The notes beneath the pieces are model-generated. The model was not told the DNA's origin. It saw only the letters and a list, made by a program, of their open reading frames with translations, and did no database searches. Positions 10,379 through 19,932 of a stretch of 35,538 nucleotides of DNA are shown piece after piece (position 1 is the stretch's first letter; each line of letters opens with the position of its first letter). The stretch comes from Burkholderiales bacterium (GTDB lineage Bacteria > Pseudomonadota > Gammaproteobacteria > Burkholderiales > Burkholderiaceae_F), in the NCBI GenBank assembly GCA_900290295.1, contig OMSW01000258.1, forward strand, positions 19,395 to 54,932. Direction: 5' to 3'. The position numbers were made by a program, and so were the translations under genes.

Positions 10379-11602
10379 GTGACAGCGGCCAGCGCGCCGG
10401 ATCGGGAAGTAATTCCAATCTGGCAGGCGGGTGCCAAGCGCCGCATCCAGCCTCCGCTTTCGCTGTACATCCACATACCATGGTGCGTGCGCAAGTGCCC
10501 GTACTGCGACTTCAATTCGCATGCCATCGACGCGCAGCAGCCCCTTCCCGAAGACGCCTACCTGTCGGCGTTGTGCGCTGATCTGGAGTCGATCCTGCCG
10601 AGCATTTGGGGTCGTACCGTGCACAGCGTATTTATTGGCGGTGGAACGCCCAGCCTCCTCTCGGGCGATGCGGTCGAGCGCCTGCTATCCGATGTGCGGG
10701 CGCGCGTGAGGCTGAGCACGGAGTGCGAAATCACCCTGGAGGCCAATCCGGGAACGTTTGAAGCAGGCCGATACGCCCGATTCCGTCAGGCAGGAATCAA
10801 TCGCCTGTCCATCGGAATACAGTCCTTCGAGGACGGCAATTTGCTTGGCCTCGGGCGAGCGCACGATGGCGCGCAGGCGATCCGTGCGGTCGAAGCCGCA
10901 CGGCGCGAGTTCTCGAATTTCAACCTCGACCTCATGATCGGGCTGCCCGGCCAGACGGCAGAGGATGCAAGAAAAGATATTGTCCGGGCGCTGCAGTTCG
11001 CACCGCCCCATCTTTCGATCTACCAGCTCACGATCGAACCCAACACGGTCTTCCACAAATTTCCACCGCGGTTGCCCGACGAGGAAACGGCCGCGGCGAT
11101 TCAAGGTGTCGTCGAAGATCTTGTTGCAGTCCAGGGCTACGAGCACTACGAAGTTTCCGCCTATTGCCAGCCCGGCCATGCCGCACGCCACAATCTGAAC
11201 TACTGGACGTTTGGCGATTATCTCGGTATCGGCGCGGGCGCCCATGCCAAGATCTCGCTGCCGGACCGGATTGTCCGCACGGAGCGCTTTCGCCTGCCCG
11301 CGTCATACCTGGAAAACGCAGCGCGCGGCCGATTCGTCGCGAACGAACGCACCCTGGCGCCGGCGGACCTTGTTTTCGAGTTCATGCTCAATTCGCTGCG
11401 GTTGACAGCCGGATTCGCGCCGTCGCTTTTTGTAGAGCGCACCGGCCTCCCGCCCGGGGCGCTGGAGCCAGGCCTGCGGCAGGCGCAGGCACGTGGCCTG
11501 CTGGAAATCGGTGCCGACCGCATTCGTCCGACCCAATTGGGCATGCGATTTCTTAACGATCTGCAGGCCATGTTCCTGGCCGATGCGGACGCCTCGCCAT
11601 AG
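10379..11602 (+). CDS. hemW: Radical SAM heme chaperone HemW (coproporphyrinogen III oxidase-like)
   Basis: CVRKCPYCDFNSH (CxxxCxxC), FIGGGTPSLLS, GIQSFEDGNLLGLGRAHD, HNLNYW; GTG start inferred. Confidence 0.94.
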   Translation: MTAASAPDREVIPIWQAGAKRRIQPPLSLYIHIPWCVRKCPYCDFNSHAIDAQQPLPEDAYLSALCADLESILPSIWGRTVHSVFIGGGTPSLLSGDAVERLLSDVRARVRLSTECEITLEANPGTFEAGRYARFRQAGINRLSIGIQSFEDGNLLGLGRAHDGAQAIRAVEAARREFSNFNLDLMIGLPGQTAEDARKDIVRALQFAPPHLSIYQLTIEPNTVFHKFPPRLPDEETAAAIQGVVEDLVAVQGYEHYEVSAYCQPGHAARHNLNYWTFGDYLGIGAGAHAKISLPDRIVRTERFRLPASYLENAARGRFVANERTLAPADLVFEFMLNSLRLTAGFAPSLFVERTGLPPGALEPGLRQAQARGLLEIGADRIRPTQLGMRFLNDLQAMFLADADASP

Positions 11603-11672
11603 GTTAAAGCTCACGGGGCGAAGCGGCGGCTTGCCCACTTTTGTGGCATATGACGCACTATATTTGTTAGTG

Positions 11673-11689
11673 TGCACCATGTTGATGCA
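11673..11689. promoter_or_regulatory. Candidate NtrC (NRI) binding site
   Basis: TGCACC-ATGTT-GATGCA, one mismatch from the recalled NtrC dyad TGCACC-N5-GGTGCA; about 130 bp upstream of the sigma-54 promoter. Confidence 0.6.
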
Positions 11690-11818
11690 TTTTTTCGGGG
11701 CATGGCCATGATCAACTGGCGAGCTCCCAGCAACCCAGGCCGGCGGCGCCTCAGGGCAACTCTGCTACGCTGGCAAACGAGCAGCAGCCAGGGGGTGCGC
11801 GTTGCTCCTTACGGACAC

Positions 11819-11835
11819 GGGCACATTTCCTGCTT
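11819..11835 (+). promoter_or_regulatory. Candidate sigma-54 (-24/-12) promoter of glnA
   Basis: GGGCACATTTCCTGCTT: GG-N10-GC spacing, close to TGGCAC-N5-TTGCT; 45 nt upstream of the glnA ATG. Confidence 0.65.
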
Positions 11836-11879
11836 GATTCATACAATTAAACGGAATTCTTTGTTGAGGAGAGGGATCG

Positions 11880-13292
11880 ATGGCGTCGGCAAAAGACGTG
11901 TTGAAGCTAATCGTAGACAACGAGGTCAAGTTTGTTGATCTGCGCTTTACCGATACGCGAGGCAAGGAACAGCACGTTTCCGTACCGGTAAAGGCCTTCG
12001 GGGCAGACAAGTTCACCGACGGGCATGCGTTCGATGGTTCGTCGATTGCGGGCTGGAAGGGGATCAACGACTCGGACATGCTGCTCATGCCCGATCCGGA
12101 AAGCGCGCACATGGACCCATTTCGGGAGGAAAACACGCTCATTTTGTCCTGCGACGTGCTCGAGCCCATGACCGGCAAGGGCTACGAGCGCGACCCGCGC
12201 TCACTGGCGCGGCGTGCCGAGGCCTACTTGAAGTCCAGCGGGCTGGGCGACGTGGCCTACTTCGGCCCGGAACCGGAGTTCTTCATTTTCGACTCGGTGA
12301 CCTGGAGCGTCGACATGCAGGGCTCCTTCGTCAAGATCAAGTCGGAAGAGGCTCCGTGGTCCTCCGGAATCGACTACGAGCAGGGCAATCTCGCTCACCG
12401 CGCACCGATCAAGGGCGGCTATTTCCCCGTGCCCCCGATTGACTCCTTACAGGATATTCGCTCGGAAATCTGCCTGCTGCTGGAGCAGCAGGGGGTCGAG
12501 GTGGAGGTGCATCACCACGAAGTCGCGGCACCGGGACAATGCGAAATCGGAACGAAGTTCACCAGCCTGGTCAAGCGTGCCGATTGGATGCAGATATTGA
12601 AATACACGATCTGGAACGTCGCTGCCTCGTACGGCAAGACGGCAACGTTCATGCCCAAGCCGGTGGTCGGCGACAACGGCTCGGGAATGCATGTACACCA
12701 ATCGGTGTGGAAGGACGGACAGAACCTGTTTGCGGGCAATCTGTACGCGGGTCTTTCCGAGTTTGCGCTGTACTACATCGGCGGAATCATCAAGCACGCC
12801 CATGCCTTGAACGCAATTACCAATCCCGGTACCAACTCGTACAAGCGGCTGGTTCCCGGTTTTGAGGCGCCGATCAACCTGGCGTACTCGGCGCGCAATC
12901 GTTCCGCTGCCTGCCGTATCCCGTTCGTTTCCAGCCCCAAGGCACGACGGGTCGAGGTCCGCTTTCCGGATCCCACGACCAACCCGTACCTGGCGTTTTC
13001 GGCGATGTTGCTCGCAGGCCTGGACGGTGTGCAGAACAAGATCCATCCGGGGGATCCGATCGACAAGAATCTGTACGATCTGGAACCGGAAGAAGCCGCC
13101 AAGGTGCCCAAGGTCGCGCACAGCCTGGACATGGCCCTGGAAGCCTTGGACCGTGATCGCGAGTTCCTGACCCGCGGCGGGGTGTTCACCAACGATGCGA
13201 TCGATGCGTACATTGCCCTTAAGAACGAGGAAGTGACGCGTTTTCGCATGACCACGCACCCCGTCGAGTTCGACATGTACTACAGTCTGTGA
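11880..13292 (+). CDS. glnA: Type I glutamine synthetase
   Basis: [55 protein letters not shown], adenylylation-region [11 protein letters not shown] gaggaga. Confidence 0.97.
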   Translation: MASAKDVLKLIVDNEVKFVDLRFTDTRGKEQHVSVPVKAFGADKFTDGHAFDGSSIAGWKGINDSDMLLMPDPESAHMDPFREENTLILSCDVLEPMTGKGYERDPRSLARRAEAYLKSSGLGDVAYFGPEPEFFIFDSVTWSVDMQGSFVKIKSEEAPWSSGIDYEQGNLAHRAPIKGGYFPVPPIDSLQDIRSEICLLLEQQGVEVEVHHHEVAAPGQCEIGTKFTSLVKRADWMQILKYTIWNVAASYGKTATFMPKPVVGDNGSGMHVHQSVWKDGQNLFAGNLYAGLSEFALYYIGGIIKHAHALNAITNPGTNSYKRLVPGFEAPINLAYSARNRSAACRIPFVSSPKARRVEVRFPDPTTNPYLAFSAMLLAGLDGVQNKIHPGDPIDKNLYDLEPEEAAKVPKVAHSLDMALEALDRDREFLTRGGVFTNDAIDAYIALKNEEVTRFRMTTHPVEFDMYYSL

Positions 13293-13330
13293 CCGGAAGC
13301 AGGGTAGGGATCGGGAGTTTTTCGGGTAAG

Positions 13331-13355
13331 GGGCGGCCGCAGAGCCGCCCTTTTT
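13331..13355 (+). terminator. Rho-independent terminator downstream of glnA
   Basis: GGGCGGC-CGCAGA-GCCGCCC followed by TTTTT; perfect 7-bp stem, 38 nt after the glnA stop. Confidence 0.88.
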
Positions 13356-13493
13356 CCTTGGTTTGCACTGCAAAATACGCGGCATCCGGGCCCGGTAATG
13401 CGTCGAATGGTCGAACCAAACACGCCAATTCGCGATTATCATCGACGGCACCACCGGGTAGACTAGCGTTGATAGAGTACCGATCGGAATGCG

Positions 13494-13994
13494 ATGCGGC
13501 ACGGCGTACTTTTGATTGCGGGCTTGGTCTTGTCGGCGGGCTGCGCGGCTGCGCAGCCGGAGGTTATCTTTGTCTGTACCGATGCCGACGGTCACAAAAC
13601 CTACCAAAACTCCGGCGACGGGACCGCCTGTCGTCGTGTCGACGGTATCGTCGCGACGATCCCTTCGTCAGAGCTGCCGCGCGGCCAGTCGCCCCGACCG
13701 ATTTCCACCCGCAGCGGGATTTCCCCGGCCAGTTTTCCGCGCGTGGACGTCAATACCCAGCGTCTGCGCGATTCCGATCGCCGCCGCATCCTGGAGGAAG
13801 AACTTCGTGCCGAGCAAGAACGCCTTGCTCGCCTGCGCACCGAATTCAACCACGGGGAGCCGCAGCCTGCCAGCGACGAGGTAATAGGGACGGGTCGTTA
13901 TCGCGACCACGTGCAACGCCTTTTCGAGGATATCGAGCGCTCAGAGGGCAATATCGCCTCGCTGCAACGAGAACTGACGCCGATTCGATATTGA
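13494..13994 (+). CDS. DUF4124-like exported protein with C-terminal coiled coil
   Basis: Signal peptide MRHGVLLIAGLVLSAGCAAAQ then VIFVCTDADGHKTYQNSG; charged helical C-terminus. Confidence 0.7.
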   Translation: MRHGVLLIAGLVLSAGCAAAQPEVIFVCTDADGHKTYQNSGDGTACRRVDGIVATIPSSELPRGQSPRPISTRSGISPASFPRVDVNTQRLRDSDRRRILEEELRAEQERLARLRTEFNHGEPQPASDEVIGTGRYRDHVQRLFEDIERSEGNIASLQRELTPIRY

Positions 13995-14025
13995 TCTGCC
14001 CCGACGTCCCGGGGACGGTCCTGTT

Positions 14026-15138
14026 GTGAGTTCGGGCTTGCCGCCATCGCGCACGGAGCTTGCTATGGCGGCCGACTCCGGGTTGGACCTGCTGGCCGTT
14101 GCCGTGGTCCTGGTCGATCGTTCCGGGGTGGTGCGTCGGGCCAATCCGGCGGCCGAAACGACGTTTGACCTCTCTCGCCGCCTCCTCGAAGGCCATGCGG
14201 TGCGCGCCTTATTTGTACAGTCCGCGCGGGTCGACGAGCTGCTCACTGATGCGCTTGCCCATAACTTTGCCCAGCGGCGCCTCCTGATGGCCGTGCGCCG
14301 TCCCCTGCGCGAACCCCTGCCGGTGTTGGTCATTGCCAGTGCGGTGCACCAGGACGATATCGCATTGGTCTTGGAACTATCCGATCCGCGACACCAATGG
14401 CGGGCGGGCCGGGAACAGCGCCGCGCGGATGTAAGCGAGGCAAATCGGCGGTTATTGCGTAACCTCGCCCACGAGATCAAGAATCCCCTGGGCGGAATCC
14501 GTGGTGCCGCCCAACTGCTGGAGACCGAACTGCGCACCGCCGAGCAGCGCGAATTCACCCGCGTCATCATCTCCGAGGCGGACCGGTTGCAGTCGCTGCT
14601 CGACCGCGTGCTGGCGCCGCACCGCGGCCCCAGGGTGGTCGACCAGATGAACATCCACGAGGTCTGCGAGCGAGTGCGGGCGGTAATCCTGGCGGAATTC
14701 CCGACGGGACTGCGCGTCGTGCGCGACTACGACGCCTCGGTGCCGAACTTTCGCGGCGACCGCGAGCAACTCATCCAGGCACTGCTGAACGTGGTGCGCA
14801 ACAGCGCCCAGGCGCTTACCGAGCAGATTGTCCAGGACGATGCCCGTATTGAAATTCGCACGCGCATTGCTCGGCAGGTCACGTTCGCCCGGCGACACTG
14901 CCGGTTGGCACTAGATTTGCGTGTTATCGACAATGGACCGGGCGTTCCGGACGAAATCCGGGAACGGGCATTTGATCCGCTGGTCTCCGGCAGGGAGGGT
15001 GGCAGCGGCCTCGGGTTGGCGTTGGCACAGAGCTACATCAATGAAAACGACGGCATGATCGATTTCGAAAGCGAACCCGGTCGAACGGAATTCCGGATCC
15101 TGTTACCGCTGGACCCGCCCGACGGCGTAAGCAAATGA
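14026..15138 (+). CDS. glnL: Nitrogen regulation sensor histidine kinase NtrB (NRII)
   Basis: PAS-like N-terminus, H-box NLAHEIKNPLGGIRGAAQLLE, N-box NVVRNSAQAL, DNGPGVP, GSGLGLALAQ. Confidence 0.95.
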   Translation: MSSGLPPSRTELAMAADSGLDLLAVAVVLVDRSGVVRRANPAAETTFDLSRRLLEGHAVRALFVQSARVDELLTDALAHNFAQRRLLMAVRRPLREPLPVLVIASAVHQDDIALVLELSDPRHQWRAGREQRRADVSEANRRLLRNLAHEIKNPLGGIRGAAQLLETELRTAEQREFTRVIISEADRLQSLLDRVLAPHRGPRVVDQMNIHEVCERVRAVILAEFPTGLRVVRDYDASVPNFRGDREQLIQALLNVVRNSAQALTEQIVQDDARIEIRTRIARQVTFARRHCRLALDLRVIDNGPGVPDEIRERAFDPLVSGREGGSGLGLALAQSYINENDGMIDFESEPGRTEFRILLPLDPPDGVSK

Positions 15139-16634
15139 CGACAGCGCAGATCGAAGGGGCAGACAAGGCGCAGGTCTGGGTCGTCGATGATGATCGCTCG
15201 ATCCGATGGGTGCTGGAAAAGGCGCTGAGCCGGGCCAACCTGCCGTCGCGTGTCTTTGCCACGGCGGGCGAGGTATTGGACGCGCTCAAGGTAGCCAAAC
15301 CGCAGGTCCTGGTCTCCGACATTCGAATGCCGGGCATGGGCGGCATTGAATTGCTGCAGGAGGTCAAGCGCAGTCTTCCCAGCCTGCCGGTAATCATCAT
15401 GACGGCCTACTCCGACCTGGAAAGCGCCGTTTCCGCATTCCAGGGCGGGGCTTTCGAGTACCTTCCCAAGCCCTTCGATATCGAAAAGGCCATCGAGCTA
15501 ATTCGTCGCGCGCTGGACGAAAGTCTGCAAGTGGTTGGTGTCGAGGAAGATCCGCTCGAGGTGCCCGAGATTCTCGGGCAGGCCCCGGCCATGCACGACG
15601 TGTTTCGCGCCATCGGCCGGCTGTCGCAGTCGCATGCGACCGTGTTGATCACTGGGGAGTCCGGCAGCGGCAAGGAGGTTGTCGCGCGGGCGCTGCACCG
15701 CCATAGCGCACGCGCTGCGCGACCGTTCATCGCCTTGAACACGGCGGCAATTCCGCGCGATTTGCTGGAATCCGAACTGTTCGGGCATGAGCGTGGCGCC
15801 TTCACCGGTGCGCAGGCGATGCGCCGCGGCCGTTTTGAACAGGCCGAAGGGGGGACGCTGTTTCTCGACGAGATCGGCGATATGCCGGCAGAGCTGCAGA
15901 CGCGGCTGCTACGTGTTCTGTCCGATGGCTTTTTCTACCGAGTGGGTGGTCACCAGCCTCTGAAGGCCGATGCTCGGGTTATTGCGGCGACGCACCAGAA
16001 TCTTGATGAGCAGGTGCGGGAGGGGCGCTTTCGCGAGGATCTGTTTCATCGACTCAATGTGATCCGATTGCGTCTGCCGCCCCTGCGCGAGCGGCGGGAG
16101 GACATTCCGCTGCTGGCGCGTCATTTTTTGGCGCGCAGTGCCAAGGAGCTTGGGGTCGAATCCAAGCGGCTTACGGAAGAGGCGCTGCAATTTGTTTCGC
16201 AGTTGCAGTTCCCTGGCAACGTGCGTCAACTCGAGAATCTTTGCCACTGGCTAACGGTTCTGGCGCCCGCGCAGTGGGTGCGGGTCGAGGACTTTCCTCT
16301 CGAGTTGCGCCAGGAACGCGGTCTGGTGGCCGGGCCGCTGCCTGCGGAGTCGGCGCCGGTGGCCGAGATACACCGCGCGGCCGCTGCTAGCGCTTCAGCG
16401 CCTGCCGGATCGGACTGGCGGGCTACGCTGCGCCTGGAAGTCAAGCGGCTGCTCGAAAGCGGCGAATCGGGAATCATCGACGAGCTCACGAGTGACTTTG
16501 AGAGTGTCGTGATCGGCAGCGCGCTGAGTCATGTTCGTGGCCGACGCATCGAAGCGGCGGCCCGGCTCGGATTGGGCCGAAACACCATTACCCGCAAAAT
16601 CCGTGAGCTCAAGCTTGACCATTCGGACGACTGA
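15135..16634 (+). CDS. glnG: Nitrogen regulation response regulator NtrC (NRI)
   Basis: Receiver (VWVVDDDRSIRWVLEKAL, VSDIRMPGMGG), sigma-54 AAA+ (GESGSGKEVVARALH, GAFTGA), Fis-type HTH (EAAARLGLGRNTITRKIREL); ATGA overlap with ntrB. Confidence 0.96.
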   Translation: MTTAQIEGADKAQVWVVDDDRSIRWVLEKALSRANLPSRVFATAGEVLDALKVAKPQVLVSDIRMPGMGGIELLQEVKRSLPSLPVIIMTAYSDLESAVSAFQGGAFEYLPKPFDIEKAIELIRRALDESLQVVGVEEDPLEVPEILGQAPAMHDVFRAIGRLSQSHATVLITGESGSGKEVVARALHRHSARAARPFIALNTAAIPRDLLESELFGHERGAFTGAQAMRRGRFEQAEGGTLFLDEIGDMPAELQTRLLRVLSDGFFYRVGGHQPLKADARVIAATHQNLDEQVREGRFREDLFHRLNVIRLRLPPLRERREDIPLLARHFLARSAKELGVESKRLTEEALQFVSQLQFPGNVRQLENLCHWLTVLAPAQWVRVEDFPLELRQERGLVAGPLPAESAPVAEIHRAAAASASAPAGSDWRATLRLEVKRLLESGESGIIDELTSDFESVVIGSALSHVRGRRIEAAARLGLGRNTITRKIRELKLDHSDD

Positions 16635-16679
16635 GGGCGAGACGAGCAAGCGGCCTGGCATCGGCCACGGCGGCCCCCG

Positions 16680-17507
16680 TTACGGTTGCAGTACCGAGGG
16701 CCGGATGGCTCCTCCGTCCGAGGCGCTGGCAAGCGTGGCAATCACCGGCGCATGATCGCTCGGGCGCTCCTTGCGCCGCAATTCGACGTCGATCGAGCAG
16801 CCGGTGCAGATCCTGGCAAGCGCGGAGGTCAGGAGTATGTGGTCGATGCGCAGCCCCATCTTGCGACGGAACGCCAGGTCCCGGTAATCCCACCAGGTGA
16901 ACGAACGCTCCGGTTGGTCGAAGAGGCGGAAGGCATCGCCTAGCCCCAGCGCTACCAGACCGCGGAACGCTTCCCGCTCGGCATCGGAGCACAGGATCTG
17001 GCCGTCCCACAGTGCAGGATCGTGCACATCCCGCGGCTCGGGCGCGATGTTGAAGTCGCCCAGCAAGGCCAAGCGCTCGTGCTGCACGATTTCATTGCGC
17101 AGCCACTGCGTCAGCGCCGTGATCCATTTCAGCTTGTAGGCGTATTTCTCGCTTCCCACCGCCTGGCCGTTGGGAAAATATGCGCACACGATGCGCATGC
17201 CGTCTACGGTTATGGCGATCACGCGTTTTTGCGCGTCGTCAAAATCCGGCAGACCGGTCACCACCGCGTCGGCATTACCCACACTTTCGGCCCGTAGCAG
17301 TATGGCCACGCCGTTGTAGGTCTTCTGGCCGGCAAAGTGACAGCGATAGCCGACGTCGAGCAAGTCCCGGGCAGGGAAGCTGTCGTCGGCAAGCTTGGTC
17401 TCCTGCAGGCAGACGATGTCCAGCGGCCGCGTGTTGAGCCACGCCAGCAGGTGCGGCAGCCGGACCTTGAGCGAATTGACGTTCCAGGTGGCAAGGCTAA
17501 AGGACAA
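16680..17507 (-). CDS. xth: Exodeoxyribonuclease III
   Basis: TTG start gives MSFSLATWNVNSLKVRLPHLLAWLNTRPLDIVCLQETKL...; GDFNIAP; LRIDHILLT; PSDHAPVIATL. Confidence 0.93.
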   Translation of the reverse strand: MSFSLATWNVNSLKVRLPHLLAWLNTRPLDIVCLQETKLADDSFPARDLLDVGYRCHFAGQKTYNGVAILLRAESVGNADAVVTGLPDFDDAQKRVIAITVDGMRIVCAYFPNGQAVGSEKYAYKLKWITALTQWLRNEIVQHERLALLGDFNIAPEPRDVHDPALWDGQILCSDAEREAFRGLVALGLGDAFRLFDQPERSFTWWDYRDLAFRRKMGLRIDHILLTSALARICTGCSIDVELRRKERPSDHAPVIATLASASDGGAIRPSVLQP

Positions 17508-17547
17508 GGCCGCTTGATCCTCAGTCCGGTTCGGCCACCGAAACGAG

Positions 17548-18129
17548 TCAACGAGAGTCCGCCGGCCCTGCCGCTGGCGGCGCAGCGGCCGTTTGCGAAT
17601 CCGCAGTTGTGGCGGGAACGGGCACCAGGGGAGTGGCTGCGGACCATTGCCAGTCGCGCGGCAGTGGTATGCCCTGTGGATAGCCGGCATCGGCCAGCGC
17701 CTCGGCCCACGACGAGGGTTCGAATCCCCGCAAGATCTGTCGACCGATGGCGATGGCTGGTAGTCGTTCGCCGCCGCCCAATTGTCGGAATGCCTCGATG
17801 TCCTCGCGCGTGCCGACCGTTCGCTCCGCAAAGGGCACGGCGTGCGCTTTAAGAAACGCACGGCCTTCTTCACACGGCGGACAATCCGTGCGCGCGTACA
17901 GGATTACCGGGAAATCCTTAGCGGCGCGCCGGATCTCGAAGGGCAATTGCGCCAGTGCATCACTGCCCTGGGGTGCCGTCCCCATCTGGCCAAGGGGCTC
18001 GACGTGCTTGGCGTCTCGCGGAGGCTGGTCCCCGTAGGCGACATGACCATCGGGGTCGGTCCACTTGTACTGCGCCTGGGCGCCGCACGCGAGCAAGGCC
18101 AGGGACAAGGCTACGGCACGCAGAAACAT
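17548..18129 (-). CDS. Exported DUF4124 plus glutaredoxin-like domain protein
   Basis: Signal peptide, YKWTDPDGHVAYGDQPP (DUF4124), then VILYARTDCPPCEEGRAFLKAHAVPFAERTVGTREDIEAFRQLGGGERLPAIAIG (thioredoxin fold, CPPC). Confidence 0.82.
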   Translation of the reverse strand: MFLRAVALSLALLACGAQAQYKWTDPDGHVAYGDQPPRDAKHVEPLGQMGTAPQGSDALAQLPFEIRRAAKDFPVILYARTDCPPCEEGRAFLKAHAVPFAERTVGTREDIEAFRQLGGGERLPAIAIGRQILRGFEPSSWAEALADAGYPQGIPLPRDWQWSAATPLVPVPATTADSQTAAAPPAAGPADSR

Positions 18130-18202
18130 TCCGGATCCAGAAGGAGAATTGCCAGGCAGGTCGCCGAAGACGCTATCCTCCCGGAAATCCCATTTCGAGG
18201 CA

Positions 18203-18241
18203 ACCGCCTGTTTGCGAGCGCTCGCAAACGCGTGCGGCGGT
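18203..18241. repeat. Inverted repeat with a perfect 20-nt palindromic core (GTTTGCGAGCGCTCGCAAAC, 18210-18229)
   Basis: Core is fully self-complementary; flanking ACCGCC (18203-18208) and GGCGGT (18236-18241) extend the dyad. Confidence 0.85.
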
Positions 18242-18255
18242 CACCGGCTGCCGCG

Positions 18256-19050
18256 TCAGCCGAAACGGCCCGTAATGTAGTCCTCGGTCTGGCGACGTTG
18301 CGGTCGTGTGAACAGGTCGGCAGTGGTGCCGAACTCGATCATCTGTCCGAGGAACATGTACGCCGTGTATGCCGACACCCGGGCGGCCTGCTGCATGTTG
18401 TGGGTGACGATGATGATCGTGAAGTCGTTTTGCAATTCGTTGAGCAACTGCTCGATGCGGCCGGTGGCGATGGGATCAAGCGCCGAGGTCGGTTCGTCGA
18501 GAAGCAGAACCTGGGGCCGCAAGGCAACCGCGCGGGCGATGCACAGGCGTTGCTGCTGCCCCCCGGAAAGGCTCAGCGCGCTGCTATTCAGCTTGTCCTT
18601 GACCTCGTTCCACAGCGCTGATTCGCGTAGCGCTTGCTCGATGCACTCGTCGAGCTGTACCCGCGGCAGTTTTAGGTGGTGGCGCAGCCCATAGGCCACG
18701 TTTTCGTAGATCGAGAGCGGAAACGGCACAGCCTTCTGAAACACCATGCCGACGCGCGTGCGCAATCGGTTGAGGGAGTATCCGCTGGCGAGGATATTCT
18801 CGCCGTCCAGCAAAACCTCTCCGGTTGCCTCCAGGCCGGCGTACGCGGAATAGATCCGGTTGAAGACCCGCAGCAGGGTGGATTTGCCGCAACCGGACGG
18901 ACCGATGATTGCCGTTATCTTGCGCTCGGGGATGTCGAGATTGATACTTTTGAGTGCGTGATAGTCGCGATAGTAAAAGTCCAGCTCGCGTACCGAAATC
19001 TTGGTGCGGGTGGCGTCCGTCAGCACAGGGTCATCGGCGATTTTGTTCAT
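18256..19050 (-). CDS. pstB: Phosphate ABC transporter ATP-binding protein
   Basis: Walker [46 protein letters not shown]; PstB-like N-terminus. Confidence 0.96.
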   Translation of the reverse strand: MNKIADDPVLTDATRTKISVRELDFYYRDYHALKSINLDIPERKITAIIGPSGCGKSTLLRVFNRIYSAYAGLEATGEVLLDGENILASGYSLNRLRTRVGMVFQKAVPFPLSIYENVAYGLRHHLKLPRVQLDECIEQALRESALWNEVKDKLNSSALSLSGGQQQRLCIARAVALRPQVLLLDEPTSALDPIATGRIEQLLNELQNDFTIIIVTHNMQQAARVSAYTAYMFLGQMIEFGTTADLFTRPQRRQTEDYITGRFG

Positions 19051-19065
19051 GGCGCTTGCTTTTGC

Positions 19066-19932
19066 TCAGGCGGCCGCGTCGAAGCGATTGCGCAGCAGGT
19101 AAGCGCGCGTGGCGACGCTCAAGAGGAGAATAAAGACCGTTACGATGAAAGCACCGGCCCAGGCGAGTGCGTGCCAGCTGTCATACGGACTCATCGCGAA
19201 CTGGAAGACGACGACCGGAACACTGGAAGTCGGCGCATTCAGGCTCGGCGCCCAGAATTGATTGTTAAGCGCGGTAAATAGCAGCGGCGCCGTTTCGCCG
19301 CTGATTCGGGCCAGTCCGAGCAAAACCCCGGTGAGGATGCCCGGTGCTGCGGCCCGGTAAAGCACCTGCACGGTAACTTTCCAGCGGGGTATCCCTAGCG
19401 AAAGGGCAGCTTCCCGCATGACATTGGGCACCAGACGCAGGGTTTCATCGGTTGTGCGCACCACTACCGGCAGAACAATGAGTGCAAGTGCGATGGCCCC
19501 GGACCATCCGGAGAAATGGCCGACGCTGCGTACCGCCAGGGTATAGACGAACAGCCCAAGGACGATCGAAGGCGCCGACAGCAGGATATCGTTGACAAAC
19601 CGGATCGTCTCACGCCAGGCCGGGTGGCGCTCGGCGAATTCCGAAAGATAGGTCCCAGCCGCAATTCCGAGCGGGGCACCGATCAGCACGCCCAGGAGAC
19701 TCATCTCGAAGCTGCCGACCAGCGCGTTGGCAAGTCCACCCTCGCCACCGGGTGGCGGCGTGGTCTGCGTGAAGATCGCGGGGGTAAGAGCGTGCATGCC
19801 GTTGTTCAGGGTGACGAGGAGTATCCAGAACAGCCAAAACAGTCCGAAGGCAGTTGCGGCCACGCCCAGTGTTTTGGCAAAGACATCCGTCACGCGTCGC
19901 CGGCGATAGTAAAATCCGGTTGCCCGCGACAT
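19066..19932 (-). CDS. pstA: Phosphate ABC transporter permease PstA
   Basis: Multi-TM permease; ALSLGIPRWKVTVQVLYRAAAPGILTGVLLGLARISGETAPLLFTA. Confidence 0.95.
   Translation of the reverse strand: MSRATGFYYRRRRVTDVFAKTLGVAATAFGLFWLFWILLVTLNNGMHALTPAIFTQTTPPPGGEGGLANALVGSFEMSLLGVLIGAPLGIAAGTYLSEFAERHPAWRETIRFVNDILLSAPSIVLGLFVYTLAVRSVGHFSGWSGAIALALIVLPVVVRTTDETLRLVPNVMREAALSLGIPRWKVTVQVLYRAAAPGILTGVLLGLARISGETAPLLFTALNNQFWAPSLNAPTSSVPVVVFQFAMSPYDSWHALAWAGAFIVTVFILLLSVATRAYLLRNRFDAAA

Noticed and set aside
11771-11786. Second sigma-54-like match TGGCAAACGAGCAGC upstream of glnA
   Set aside because: GG/GC spacing fits but the -12 half (CAGC) is poor; the 11819-11835 match is much better.
12447-13607. 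386-aa minus-strand ORF across glnA
   Set aside because: Antisense of a highly conserved gene and passes through the glnA terminator; shadow ORF.
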